The notes beneath the pieces were generated by a model. It made no database searches. It was not told the origin of the DNA and saw only the letters and a list, made by a program, of their open reading frames with translations. 64,000 nt of DNA from the NCBI RefSeq assembly GCF_017894365.1, contig NZ_CP059467.1, positions 868,001 to 932,000 of the forward strand, read 5' to 3'. Below, one piece after another: positions 25,230 to 31,661 of the stretch. Source of the DNA: Aromatoleum bremense. Lineage in GTDB: Bacteria; Pseudomonadota; Gammaproteobacteria; Burkholderiales; Rhodocyclaceae. Position numbers and translations under genes: made by a program. Every line of letters begins with the position of its first letter. The first letter of the stretch is position 1.

Positions 25230-26195
25230 ATGGCCTCCCCCGCCGACGACTACGACAGCCCGTGGAAAAGCGCCGTCGAACACGCTTTTCCCGAATTCAT
25301 CGCTTTCTACTTTCCCGACGCCGACCGCCGCATCGACTGGTCGCGCGGCCACGACTTTCTCGACCAGGAACTGCGCCAGGTCGTGCGCGACGCCGAACTC
25401 GGCCGCCGCCATGCCGACAAGCTCGTGCGCGTGCACGACCACGACGGCCGCGAGGACTGGGTCTATATCCACATCGAGATCCAGGGCCGCCGCGACAGCG
25501 GTTTTGAAAAGCGCATGTTCGTCTACAACTACCGCATCTTCGACCGCTACGACCGCCCCGTCGCGAGCCTCGCCGTGCTCGCCGACGACGACCCGCACTG
25601 GCGCCCGGCGCGCTACGGCTTCGAGCTCTTCGGCTGCCGCCACGCGCTCGATTTCCCCGTCGCCAAGCTCACCGATTTCGATTCCCGCGCCGACGCGCTC
25701 CTCGCCGACCCGAACCCTTTCGCCCTCGTCACCGCCGCCCACCTCCACACCGCCCGCACGCGCCACGACCCGCAAAACCGCTTCGAGGCCAAGCGCCGCC
25801 TCGTCCGGCTGCTCTACGAGCGCGACTGGAACAAGCAGCGCATCCTCGAATTCTTCGGCGTGCTCGACTGGATGATGCGCCTACCCAAAGAGCTCGAAAC
25901 CAAACTGTGGCACGATATCGAAACCATTGAAGGAGAACGCAAAGTGAAATACGTCACCAGCGTCGAACGCCTCGCCCTCGAACGCGGCAAGCGGCAAGGG
26001 CTGGAGGAAGGATTGGAGGAAGGGCTGATCAAAGGCGAGCGGGGGGCGCTCGAACGTCTCCTCACTCGCCGCTTCGGGCCGCTGCCGCCGGCCGTTGCGG
26101 AGCGTCTCGAGAAGGCAACGGGCGAGCAGCTCGAACTGTGGCTGGATCGACTGCTCGACGCGCGCACGCTCGACGATTTGTTCGTCGGGAATTGA
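25230..26195 (+). CDS. rpnA1: Rpn family PD-(D/E)xK nuclease, copy A
   Basis: A 321-residue protein of the recombination-promoting nuclease / transposase_31 (YhgA-like) family. N-terminal domain: FPEFIAFYFPDADRRIDW, HDFLDQELRQV, catalytic D in HADKLVRVH, then YIHIEIQG, which provides the E-x-Q variant of the PD-(D/E)xK core usual in Rpn. The C-terminal part (from about 239) is a KYVTSVERL start, an EEG-rich helix and a DUF4351 domain (LLTRRFGPLPPAVAERL to DARTLDDLFVGN). Rpn proteins in E. coli are DNA endonucleases, toxic when unrestrained, and linked to phage defence. Symbol is descriptive only. Confidence 0.88.
   Translation: MASPADDYDSPWKSAVEHAFPEFIAFYFPDADRRIDWSRGHDFLDQELRQVVRDAELGRRHADKLVRVHDHDGREDWVYIHIEIQGRRDSGFEKRMFVYNYRIFDRYDRPVASLAVLADDDPHWRPARYGFELFGCRHALDFPVAKLTDFDSRADALLADPNPFALVTAAHLHTARTRHDPQNRFEAKRRLVRLLYERDWNKQRILEFFGVLDWMMRLPKELETKLWHDIETIEGERKVKYVTSVERLALERGKRQGLEEGLEEGLIKGERGALERLLTRRFGPLPPAVAERLEKATGEQLELWLDRLLDARTLDDLFVGN
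25944..26195 (+). CDS. Internal small Rpn protein (RpnS-like), copy A
   Basis: Inside rpnA1 and in the same frame, AAGGAG (25930-25935) stands eight bases before GTG (25944), giving an 83-residue product VKYVTSVERLALERGK...DDLFVGN. E. coli rpn genes are reported to encode such internally initiated C-terminal antitoxins. Support from this window: an almost identical 83-codon sequence (one residue different) exists as a separate gene at 29377-29628 with the same ribosome-binding site and GTG. Confidence 0.7.
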   Translation: MKYVTSVERLALERGKRQGLEEGLEEGLIKGERGALERLLTRRFGPLPPAVAERLEKATGEQLELWLDRLLDARTLDDLFVGN

Positions 26196-26265
26196 CAGCG
26201 AGATCACGTCGTTCGCGGCCTGCTCGGGAGCAGCACGACATTCCCGACCATCGAAGGACAACCCC

Positions 26266-26787
26266 ATGGCGAAGTACATCACCAGCATTGAGCGCATCGG
26301 GCGCGTCGAAGGCAAGCGGGAAGCGATCCAGTATCTCCTTACTCGCCGCTTCGGGCCGCTGCCGCCGGCTGCTGCGGAGCGTGTCGCGCAGGCGAAGCGC
26401 GAGCAACTCGAACTCTGGCTGGATCGGTTGTTCGATGCGCGCACGCTCGATGATTTGTTGGACCCGGATTCGCTGGATTACGGAGAAATGAGGTACACCA
26501 CCAGCGTCGAGCGCCTCTCCTTCAATCGGGTGCTGCAAGAAGGATTTCAGGAAGAACTTCTGAAATCGCATCGGGAGGGATTTCGGAAAGGGTTCCTGGA
26601 CGGGTTTCACCAGGGCCGGACCGAAGGCACCCGCAGCGTCCTCAGCCGCCTGCTCACTCGCGGTTTCGGGCCGCTCCCGACGGAGGTCGCTGAACGTCTG
26701 GGAAATGCCCCGGTCGAGCAACTCGAATGGTGGGCGGAGCAGATCGACAACGCCCGCAAGCTCGACGACGTGTTCGTCGGAAGGTGA
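26266..26787 (+). CDS. Two-module DUF4351 protein without nuclease domain, copy A
   Basis: A 173-residue protein made of two RpnS-like modules. Module 1 (1-74): AKYITSIERIGRVEGK, then LLTRRFGPLPPAAAERV and DARTLDDLL. Module 2 (75-173): MRYTTSVERLSFNR, a Gly/Glu/Phe-rich helix (EGFRKGFLDGFHQGRTEG), then LLTRGFGPLPTEVAERL and NARKLDDVFVGR. ATG at 26266 with AAGGAC upstream. Module 2 begins at an in-frame ATG (26488) behind CGGAG, but the spacing is short. No PD-(D/E)xK residues are present; a role as inhibitor of Rpn is inference from its resemblance to RpnS. Confidence 0.75.
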   Translation: MAKYITSIERIGRVEGKREAIQYLLTRRFGPLPPAAAERVAQAKREQLELWLDRLFDARTLDDLLDPDSLDYGEMRYTTSVERLSFNRVLQEGFQEELLKSHREGFRKGFLDGFHQGRTEGTRSVLSRLLTRGFGPLPTEVAERLGNAPVEQLEWWAEQIDNARKLDDVFVGR

Positions 26788-26813
26788 AGCGCCGCCTTCG
26801 AAGCCGGGGGGGA

Positions 26814-26930
26814 TACTCCGGCTTCCGCCGCCTGCGAAATGTTGATGTTCAACGACTTCGCTTCGGCCAGCAGCGATTCGCCGAGCGTCACGTTCGTGCC
26901 CTGGCGCGCCGATCCCTTCGTTGTCGGAAC
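26814..26930 (-). pseudogene. ccdA: Truncated ccdA antitoxin, copy A
   Basis: On the minus strand the sequence reads TTKGSARQGTNVTLGESLL then AEAKSLNINISQAAEAG, the DNA-binding N-terminus of CcdA antitoxins, after which similarity stops. The toxin-binding half and ccdB are missing. There is no start here because the upstream part is separated by the prlF-yhaV insertion (see 28191-28231). Confidence 0.65.
26896..26923. repeat. 28-bp direct repeat, left copy
   Basis: GTGCCCTGGCGCGCCGATCC followed by CTTCGTTG. It matches 28191-28218 in 27 of 28 bases. The two copies flank the prlF-yhaV module and lie inside ccdA coding sequence. Confidence 0.85.
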
Positions 26931-27062
26931 GCCAGCGTCGCAAGGTTTTCAGGCCGACCTTCCATCGGCCGGCAACCTGCTTCCGGTCATCACGGGGTAG
27001 CGCCTCTTCTTCTCCAAGACTGATGACCCCATGACAACGCTGCTCGCCGCAGAAGCCAAGCC

Positions 27063-27569
27063 TTACGGCGTGACGCCAGCGGCGAACCGCTGCAAGCGCT
27101 CCCCCTCGGCCCGGGCCTCGGCCAGCAACTGGTTCCAGTCATCCGGCGGATGGCCGCTTTCCAGCATCTTGCGAAACACCCGGTAGGCGTCGTCGCTGCT
27201 CTCATAGGCGCGCTTGGTATCCTCGTCGTTGACCCACGCGAACACGATCACCTTGCTGGGCGCGTGGTACCGGAAGAAGAGCCGGTACTGCTGGAAGAAT
27301 TTCGCCCGGAACCAGTGCTTGTGATCGTCGCCAAGGGTGCCGCCTTGGCGGTATTCAGGACGGGCCGGGTCTTGCGGGACGACGTCGAAAGCGAGCTTGG
27401 TGATCGCCGCAAGGCGCTTGCTGGCGTTCTTCTTGTTGTACCCGGTCGGATCTTTCTGTTTCAAGGCCTCGACCTGATGCGCCAGCGCTTCAATCTGTGC
27501 GAGGAATAGCGGGTGGGCAAAGATCGTCCAGCCGTGAATGACCAGGGGCGCGTGCTTGCCCGTGCTCAT
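27063..27569 (-). CDS. yhaV: YhaV-type toxin (ribosome-dependent RNase of the RelE superfamily)
   Basis: A 168-residue toxin. N-terminus NGW-type motif appears as VIHGWTIFAHPLFLAQIEAL; the RelE-like core contains KRLAAITKLAFDVVPQDP, FRAKFFQQYRLFFRYH and VIVFAWVNDEDTKRAYES, all typical of YhaV. It cleaves RNA and is neutralised by PrlF. The ATG at 27569 overlaps the prlF stop (ATGA), the usual antitoxin-first arrangement. Length matches the family, so it is probably intact. Confidence 0.92.
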   Translation of the reverse strand: MSTGKHAPLVIHGWTIFAHPLFLAQIEALAHQVEALKQKDPTGYNKKNASKRLAAITKLAFDVVPQDPARPEYRQGGTLGDDHKHWFRAKFFQQYRLFFRYHAPSKVIVFAWVNDEDTKRAYESSDDAYRVFRKMLESGHPPDDWNQLLAEARAEGERLQRFAAGVTP

Positions 27570-27895
27570 TCATCGTCTGCTGACAGGGCAGCATCAAGAT
27601 CGACCTCGATGCCACCGACCAGCGACTGGAGCCGTTGGACAAGGCCCGCATCCACCGCCTGCAGGCGCTCGGGATGGCTGGCAATGTCGCGGGCCAGAAA
27701 GCCCAGGAACTGCCCGAGCACCGGGTCGTCACCTTCGTGGCTTGCAGCGCGGGTCAGCACCACCTCGCCACTGGGGCGGATGCTGTAGTGAATCTTGTCG
27801 CGCTTGCCCAGCCGCAGGGCGCGACGCACGGTTTCCGGCACCGTGGTTTGATAACGGTCGGTCAACGTGGATTCGACGTCGAGGGTGGCAGGCAT
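27566..27895 (-). CDS. prlF: PrlF-type antitoxin
   Basis: A 109-residue protein with an AbrB/MazE-like swapped-hairpin domain at the N-terminus (ESTLTDRYQTTVPETVRRAL, then KRDKIHYSIRPSGEVVLTRA) and an acidic helical C-terminus (FLARDIASHPERLQAVDAGL, then ALSADDE) that would bind YhaV. It represses its own promoter in known systems; the promoter here carries two matching palindromes. ATG at 27895, preceded by GGAGAG. Confidence 0.92.
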   Translation of the reverse strand: MPATLDVESTLTDRYQTTVPETVRRALRLGKRDKIHYSIRPSGEVVLTRAASHEGDDPVLGQFLGFLARDIASHPERLQAVDAGLVQRLQSLVGGIEVDLDAALSADDE

Positions 27896-27923
27896 GGCGC
27901 TCTCCGGTCAAAGGATGGATGCC

Positions 27924-27969
27924 TTGCATGGTAATGCAACCACCTTGTCTGGTCAATGCATATGCATTG
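27924..27969 (-). promoter_or_regulatory. prlF-yhaV promoter with two palindromic operators
   Basis: On the minus strand TTGACC and TACCAT are 17 bases apart. The -10 lies inside the dyad TTGCAT-N4-ATGCAA (27924-27939), and the -35 overlaps the end of the perfect 16-base palindrome CAATGCATATGCATTG (27954-27969). Both dyads share the half-site TGCAT, so one protein, probably PrlF or PrlF-YhaV, could cover both promoter elements. Confidence 0.65.
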
Positions 27970-28190
27970 TCTGCGGTTGCTGCCATCCTGTTCGGAGTTT
28001 CGGAGGGCGACTGGCTACCAGGGGGCGTATCGAACGCTGACCACCAGGTCCGACCGATGTCCGCCGAACCTCCGCCCTCAACCTCTTCGTCATGTCTGCC
28101 CTCCATGCAACTGTTTGTGTCGGGAACAGGGAACATGACGTCGCTGAGAATGGGAAGTCAAATTGATTATGGAAGCGTGCTCGGAACCCG

Positions 28191-28218
28191 GTGCCCTTGC
28201 GCGCCGATCCCTTCGTTG
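28191..28218. repeat. 28-bp direct repeat, right copy
   Basis: GTGCCCTTGCGCGCCGATCC followed by CTTCGTTG, one base different from 26896-26923. It is codons 5-14 or so of the ccdA start on the minus strand. Confidence 0.85.
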
Positions 28219-28231
28219 CGATCGTTCTCAT
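28191..28231 (-). pseudogene. ccdA: 5' end of ccdA antitoxin
   Basis: The ATG at 28231 opens MRTIATKGSARKGT, after which CcdA similarity stops at the repeat border. Joining this to the copy A fragment through the 28-bp repeat gives one frame: MRTIATKGSARKGTNVTLGE and onward, the normal CcdA N-terminus. Confidence 0.6.
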
Positions 28232-28362
28232 GGCAATTCTCTGATGAGAGATGTACGAATGTTGGCTTACATGTGCATGAATCGCACCAGCAGCGCGTTA
28301 CATCGTGGCGACGCTTTCTGTCTATTGGTTTAACATAATCGCCTTTCATCGCGAAAGCCCCC

Positions 28363-29352
28363 ATGGCCCTCCCCGCCGACGACTACGACAGCCCGTGGAA
28401 AAGCGCCGTCGAACACGCTTTTCCCGAATTCATCGCTTTCTACTTTCCCGACGCCGGCCGCCGCATTGACTGGTCGCGCGGGCACGACTTTCTCGACCAG
28501 GAACTGCGCCAGGTCGTGCGCGACGCCGAACTCGGCCGCCGCCATGTCGACAAGCTCGTGCGCGTGCACGACCAGGACGGCCGCGAGGACTGGGTCTATA
28601 TCCACATCGAGATCCAGGGCCGCCGCGACAGCGGTTTTGAAAAGCGCATGTTCGTCTACAACTACCGCATCTTCGACCGCTACGACCGCCCCGTCGCGAG
28701 CCTCGCCGTGCTCGCCGACGACGATCCGCGCTGGCGCCCGGCGCGCTACGGCTTCGAGCTCTTCGGCTGCCGCCACGCGCTCGACTTCCCCGTCGCCAAG
28801 CTCACCGATTTCGATTCCCGCGCCGACGCGCTCCTCGCCGACCCGAACCCTTTCGCCCTCGTCACCGCCGCCCACCTCCACACCGCCCGCACGCGCCACG
28901 ACCCGCAAAACCGCTTCGAGGCCAAGCGCCGCTTGGTCCGGCTGCTCTACGAGCGCGACTGGAACAAGCAGCGCATCCTCGAATTCTTCGGCGTGCTCGA
29001 CTGGATGATGCGCCTACCCAAAGAGCTCGAAACCAAACTGTGGCACGATATCGAAACCATTGAAGGAGAACGCAAAGTGAAATACGTCACCAGCGTCGAA
29101 CGCCTCGCCCTCGAACGCGGCAAGCGGGAAGGGCTAGAGGAAGGTCGTGAGGAAGGTCGTGAGGAAGGTCGTGAGAAAGGCCGCGCCGAAGGCGGAAGCG
29201 CGCTGCTCGGCCGCCTGCTCGCACGCCGCTTCGGGCCGCTGCCGAAACCCGTCACCGAGCGCCTTGCCCGTGCCACGACGGATCAGCTCGAAGTATGGGC
29301 CGAGCGCGTGCTCGATGCGCGCACGCTTGAGGACGTCTTCGTGGAGAACTGA
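28363..29352 (+). CDS. rpnA2: Rpn family PD-(D/E)xK nuclease, copy B
   Basis: A 329-residue protein, nearly identical to copy A over the first 250 residues (visible changes D to G in PDAGRRIDW, A to V in HVDKL, H to Q in HDQDG, H to R in DDPRW), with the same catalytic D and EIQ. The C-terminus differs: an EEGREEGREEGREKG repeat leads into LLARRFGPLPKPVTERLARA and ends LEDVFVEN. The break in identity lies just after the KYVTSVERLALERGK start of the C-terminal module, so only the regulatory module has been exchanged. Confidence 0.88.
   Translation: MALPADDYDSPWKSAVEHAFPEFIAFYFPDAGRRIDWSRGHDFLDQELRQVVRDAELGRRHVDKLVRVHDQDGREDWVYIHIEIQGRRDSGFEKRMFVYNYRIFDRYDRPVASLAVLADDDPRWRPARYGFELFGCRHALDFPVAKLTDFDSRADALLADPNPFALVTAAHLHTARTRHDPQNRFEAKRRLVRLLYERDWNKQRILEFFGVLDWMMRLPKELETKLWHDIETIEGERKVKYVTSVERLALERGKREGLEEGREEGREEGREKGRAEGGSALLGRLLARRFGPLPKPVTERLARATTDQLEVWAERVLDARTLEDVFVEN
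29077..29352 (+). CDS. Internal small Rpn protein (RpnS-like), copy B
   Basis: The same AAGGAG plus GTG (29077) as in copy A occurs inside rpnA2, giving a 91-residue C-terminal product with the new DUF4351 sequence. The prediction rests on the conserved ribosome-binding site and spacing; no expression evidence is possible from sequence. Confidence 0.6.
   Translation: MKYVTSVERLALERGKREGLEEGREEGREEGREKGRAEGGSALLGRLLARRFGPLPKPVTERLARATTDQLEVWAERVLDARTLEDVFVEN
29137..29184 (+). repeat. 12-bp tandem repeat inside rpnA2
   Basis: GAGGAAGGTCGT occurs three times exactly (29137-29172) with a fourth degenerate unit, coding for EEGR repeats. Gain or loss of units keeps the frame and would change the length of the linker helix in both the full-length and the internal protein. 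Confidence 0.9.
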
Positions 29353-29376
29353 TTCCCGCGGGAAGGAGAACGCAAA

Positions 29377-29628
29377 GTGAAATACGTCACCAGCGTCGAA
29401 CGCCTCGCCCTCGAACGCGGCAAGCGGGAAGGGCTGGAGGAAGGATTGGAGGAAGGGCTGATCAAAGGCGAGCGGGGGGCGCTCGAACGTCTCCTTACTC
29501 GCCGCTTCGGGCCGCTGCCGCCGGCCGTTGCGGAGCGTCTCGAGAAGGCAACGGGCGAGCAGCTCGAACTGTGGCTGGATCGACTGCTCGACGCGCGCAC
29601 GCTCGACGATTTGTTCGTCGGGAATTGA
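29377..29628 (+). CDS. Free-standing RpnS-like protein (displaced C-terminus)
   Basis: An 83-residue protein, MKYVTSVERLALERGK to DDLFVGN, identical to the internal product of rpn copy A except for one Q-to-E change near residue 18. It starts with GTG and its own AAGGAG, 24 bases after the rpnA2 stop. The DNA identity with the internal gene begins exactly at the ribosome-binding site. The simplest reading is that this is the former C-terminus of rpnA2, now separated by an acquired module. Confidence 0.8.
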   Translation: MKYVTSVERLALERGKREGLEEGLEEGLIKGERGALERLLTRRFGPLPPAVAERLEKATGEQLELWLDRLLDARTLDDLFVGN

Positions 29629-29705
29629 CAGCGAGATCACGCGAGCTCACGTCGTTCGCGGCCTGCTCGGAAGCAGCGCTACATTCCCGGCTATCGAAGG
29701 ACCCC

Positions 29706-30227
29706 ATGGCGAAGTACATCACCAGCATTGAGCGCATCGGGCGCGTCGAAGGCAAGCGGGAAGCGATCCAGTATCTCCTTACTCGCCGTTTCGGGCCGCT
29801 CCCGCCGGCTGCTGCGGAGCGTGTCGCGCAGGCGAAGCGCGAGCAACTCGAACTCTGGCTGGATCGGTTGTTCGATGCGCGCACGCTCGATGATTTGTTG
29901 GACCCGGATGCGCTGGATTACGGAGAAGTGGGGTACACCACCAGCGTCGAGCGCCTCCCTTTCAATCGGGTGCCGCAAGAAGGATTTCAGGAAGAACTTC
30001 TGAAGTCGCATAGGGAGGGATTTCGGAAAGGGTTCCGGGACGGGTTTCACCAGGGCCGGACCGAAGGCACCCGCAGCGTCCTCAGCCGCCTGCTCACTCG
30101 CGGTTTCGGGCCGATCCCGACGGAGGTCGCTGAACGTCTGGGAAATGCCCCGGTCGAGCAACTCGAATGGTGGGCGGAGCAGATCGACAACGCCCGCAAG
30201 CTCGACGACGTGTTCGTCGGAAGGTGA
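29706..30227 (+). CDS. Two-module DUF4351 protein, copy B
   Basis: 173 residues, nearly identical to the gene at 26266-26787 (a few changes such as RVPQEG for RVLQEG and FGPIPTE for FGPLPTE). The second module begins at GTG (29928) here rather than ATG, with CGGAG in front, so an alternative start is possible in both copies. ATG at 29706 behind AAGGACC. Confidence 0.75.
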   Translation: MAKYITSIERIGRVEGKREAIQYLLTRRFGPLPPAAAERVAQAKREQLELWLDRLFDARTLDDLLDPDALDYGEVGYTTSVERLPFNRVPQEGFQEELLKSHREGFRKGFRDGFHQGRTEGTRSVLSRLLTRGFGPIPTEVAERLGNAPVEQLEWWAEQIDNARKLDDVFVGR

Positions 30228-30253
30228 AGCGCCGCCTTCGAAGCCGGGGGGTG

Positions 30254-30364
30254 TACTCCGGCTTCCGCCGCCTGCGAAATGTTGATGTTCAACGACTTCG
30301 CTTCGGCCAGCAGCGATTTGCCGAGCGTCACGTTCGTGGCCTTGTGTCCCCCATTTCTCCCCAT
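30254..30364 (-). pseudogene. ccdA: Truncated ccdA antitoxin, copy B
   Basis: The ATG at 30364 opens MGRNGGHKATNVTLGKSLL, then AEAKSLNINISQAAEAG, a CcdA N-terminus. It breaks at the same base as the copy A fragment and runs into unrelated sequence. The first residues differ from the other two ccdA starts. No ccdB is present. Confidence 0.6.
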
Positions 30365-30393
30365 TTTCCACCTTAAGCCTCAAAAGGTACTCA

Positions 30394-31023
30394 ATGCGAA
30401 ACGTAATAACTCAACGACGCTATGGTTACTGGCGTGAACTTCTTGAACAGTGGGTATTCCTCGTAGAGCGAATCCACCGAGTCACTGTAGAGAAACACTC
30501 CGTCTATTCGTACAAAGAGAGAACCAATGTCGGTCTTCTCGCAGCGGCAGCGACGGCCAATGGCTGGATCGCTCTGGAAGAATGCCGCTCTGAGAAGTAT
30601 TCGTCAAAGGACAGCGAAGAGGTTTACCAAGGTCGATCCGATTTACGAATATGGCGAGACAAACGGCACCACGAGATCGAGGCGAAGTTTCTTCGCATAG
30701 CCCTCACGTCTACTTCCACAACCCGCTTGACCAAAGCCGCTGAGAAGTCAGTTGCCGATGCTGCCCGTTCCGTTGAGTCAGGTGACAGATTCGATCGGAA
30801 GATTGCCGTCACGTTCGTAGTGCCAACGTTGACCAATTCCCAAGCGGACAAGTTAAGCGAGAAGATGCAATCGGAACATCAAGAACGGCTGATTAATTTC
30901 ATTCAGGAGAAGAAACCGAGCTTCATGGCTTACGCATTTCCCGGCCGCGCTCCCGTTGCCGGTTCACTAAATCGGCAAGCACTCGGGGTCATTCTTTTCG
31001 GGACCGAGCCAAGTGAAGCCTGA
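30394..31023 (+). CDS. Hypothetical protein with a possible PD-(D/E)xK motif
   Basis: A 209-residue soluble protein not recognised as a named family. G+C is visibly lower than in the flanking genes and codons are unlike the flagellar genes, suggesting transfer. Around residues 80-98 it has GRSDLRIWRDKRHHEIEAK: D83 followed by E96-x-K98, a spacing compatible with a PD-(D/E)xK nuclease core. ATG at 30394 with AAAGGTAC upstream. It is the last gene of the islet. Confidence 0.6.
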   Translation: MRNVITQRRYGYWRELLEQWVFLVERIHRVTVEKHSVYSYKERTNVGLLAAAATANGWIALEECRSEKYSSKDSEEVYQGRSDLRIWRDKRHHEIEAKFLRIALTSTSTTRLTKAAEKSVADAARSVESGDRFDRKIAVTFVVPTLTNSQADKLSEKMQSEHQERLINFIQEKKPSFMAYAFPGRAPVAGSLNRQALGVILFGTEPSEA

Positions 31024-31545
31024 CCCGAAAAGAGCCTTTGAGATTGCCCGTCCAGCCTCTGCGTCCGGCTCCGATCGGCGGCGTTTTGGCGCCTGCGCCA
31101 CGCTGTTTGCCAAGGTGCCTGCGTGAGGGATGCCATGGTGGCGACGCTGGCACACGCAGCACCTGCTCGAAGCGCACCAAGAGCAGGCCGGCCACGCATT
31201 CCGCAGTGAGCGATTTCGCGGCAAGCGCCATTGCAGGAGATGAGTGCCTGCATTGCTCCTGAGCAGCCGCCCTGGCTACTTTACCCACAGCACGCACATC
31301 GCCCGGCCGGCGCCGGAAGGTAGCCACACAGAACCCTCGGCCTCTAGCCGCTCGTCCCACAGGCGGAATCCGGCCCGGCCCGCGACAGCTGGTTTGAGCC
31401 TGTCACGCGCCGTCGATAAAGAGGGGCCGCGTGTTGCCGAACGGTTTACGGCCCGCCCGCCCTCTACTCGCACCTTCTGTCTTCGCTCGTCTGGCGGCGG
31501 GTTGGAGCCTGACGGCCGCGCAGAAGCAACCGCCTCCAAATCTCC
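31024..31545. other. Islet / flagellar cluster junction, no gene
   Basis: About 520 bases without a convincing gene before the fliC promoter. Short frames on both strands lack ribosome-binding sites and recognisable domains. No second copy of the tRNA-Ser 3' end was seen here, so an attachment site cannot be marked. Confidence 0.5.
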
Positions 31546-31572
31546 TAAAGTTTCACAGCGGCCCTCCGTTAA
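31546..31572 (+). promoter_or_regulatory. Sigma-28 (FliA) promoter of fliC
   Basis: TAAAGTTT, 11 bases, TCCGTTAA. The -35 matches the FliA consensus fully, and the -10 matches GCCGATAA in six of eight positions. It leaves a leader of about 80 bases before fliC. Confidence 0.8.
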
Positions 31573-31661
31573 TGGCTTCAACGGCACACGAACCGCCCCG
31601 ACCAGGATGCAATCAGGGCACGACGCCGGGATAACCGAAGTCCTCTCTTAGGAGTCTCATC

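Larger units (their letters stand above)
25195..26930 (+). repeat. Rpn duplication, copy A
   Basis: First copy of a duplicated unit: rpn gene, then a two-module DUF4351 gene, then a truncated ccdA on the opposite strand. Similarity to copy B starts at about TTAACATATTCG (TTAACATAATCG in B) and ends in ccdA near 26905. The first 250 codons of the two rpn genes differ at only about four residues. Confidence 0.85.
27970..28362. other. Region between prlF promoter and rpn copy B
   Basis: About 390 bases with no complete gene and lower G+C than the flanks. It contains the right 28-bp repeat and the 5' end of ccdA (both listed). Near the right end TTAACATAATCG (28330-28341) matches the sequence upstream of rpn copy A and may be part of the rpn promoter. 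Confidence 0.45.
28330..30364 (+). repeat. Rpn duplication, copy B
   Basis: Second copy of the rpn unit. Compared with copy A it has one extra block: a different DUF4351 C-terminus plus a repeated ribosome-binding site and module start, roughly 29094-29376. The rest, including the truncated ccdA after the two-module gene, is nearly identical. Confidence 0.85.

Noticed and set aside
25207..30364. CRISPR array suspected because of repeated sequence
   Set aside because: The repeats are kilobase-scale gene duplications and coding tandem repeats; there are no regularly spaced 25-40 base repeats with unique spacers and no cas genes.
31276..31587. A 103-codon minus-strand frame between the islet and fliC
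   Set aside because: It lacks a ribosome-binding site and domain similarity, and it lies under the fliC promoter; probably a chance frame in GC-rich DNA.
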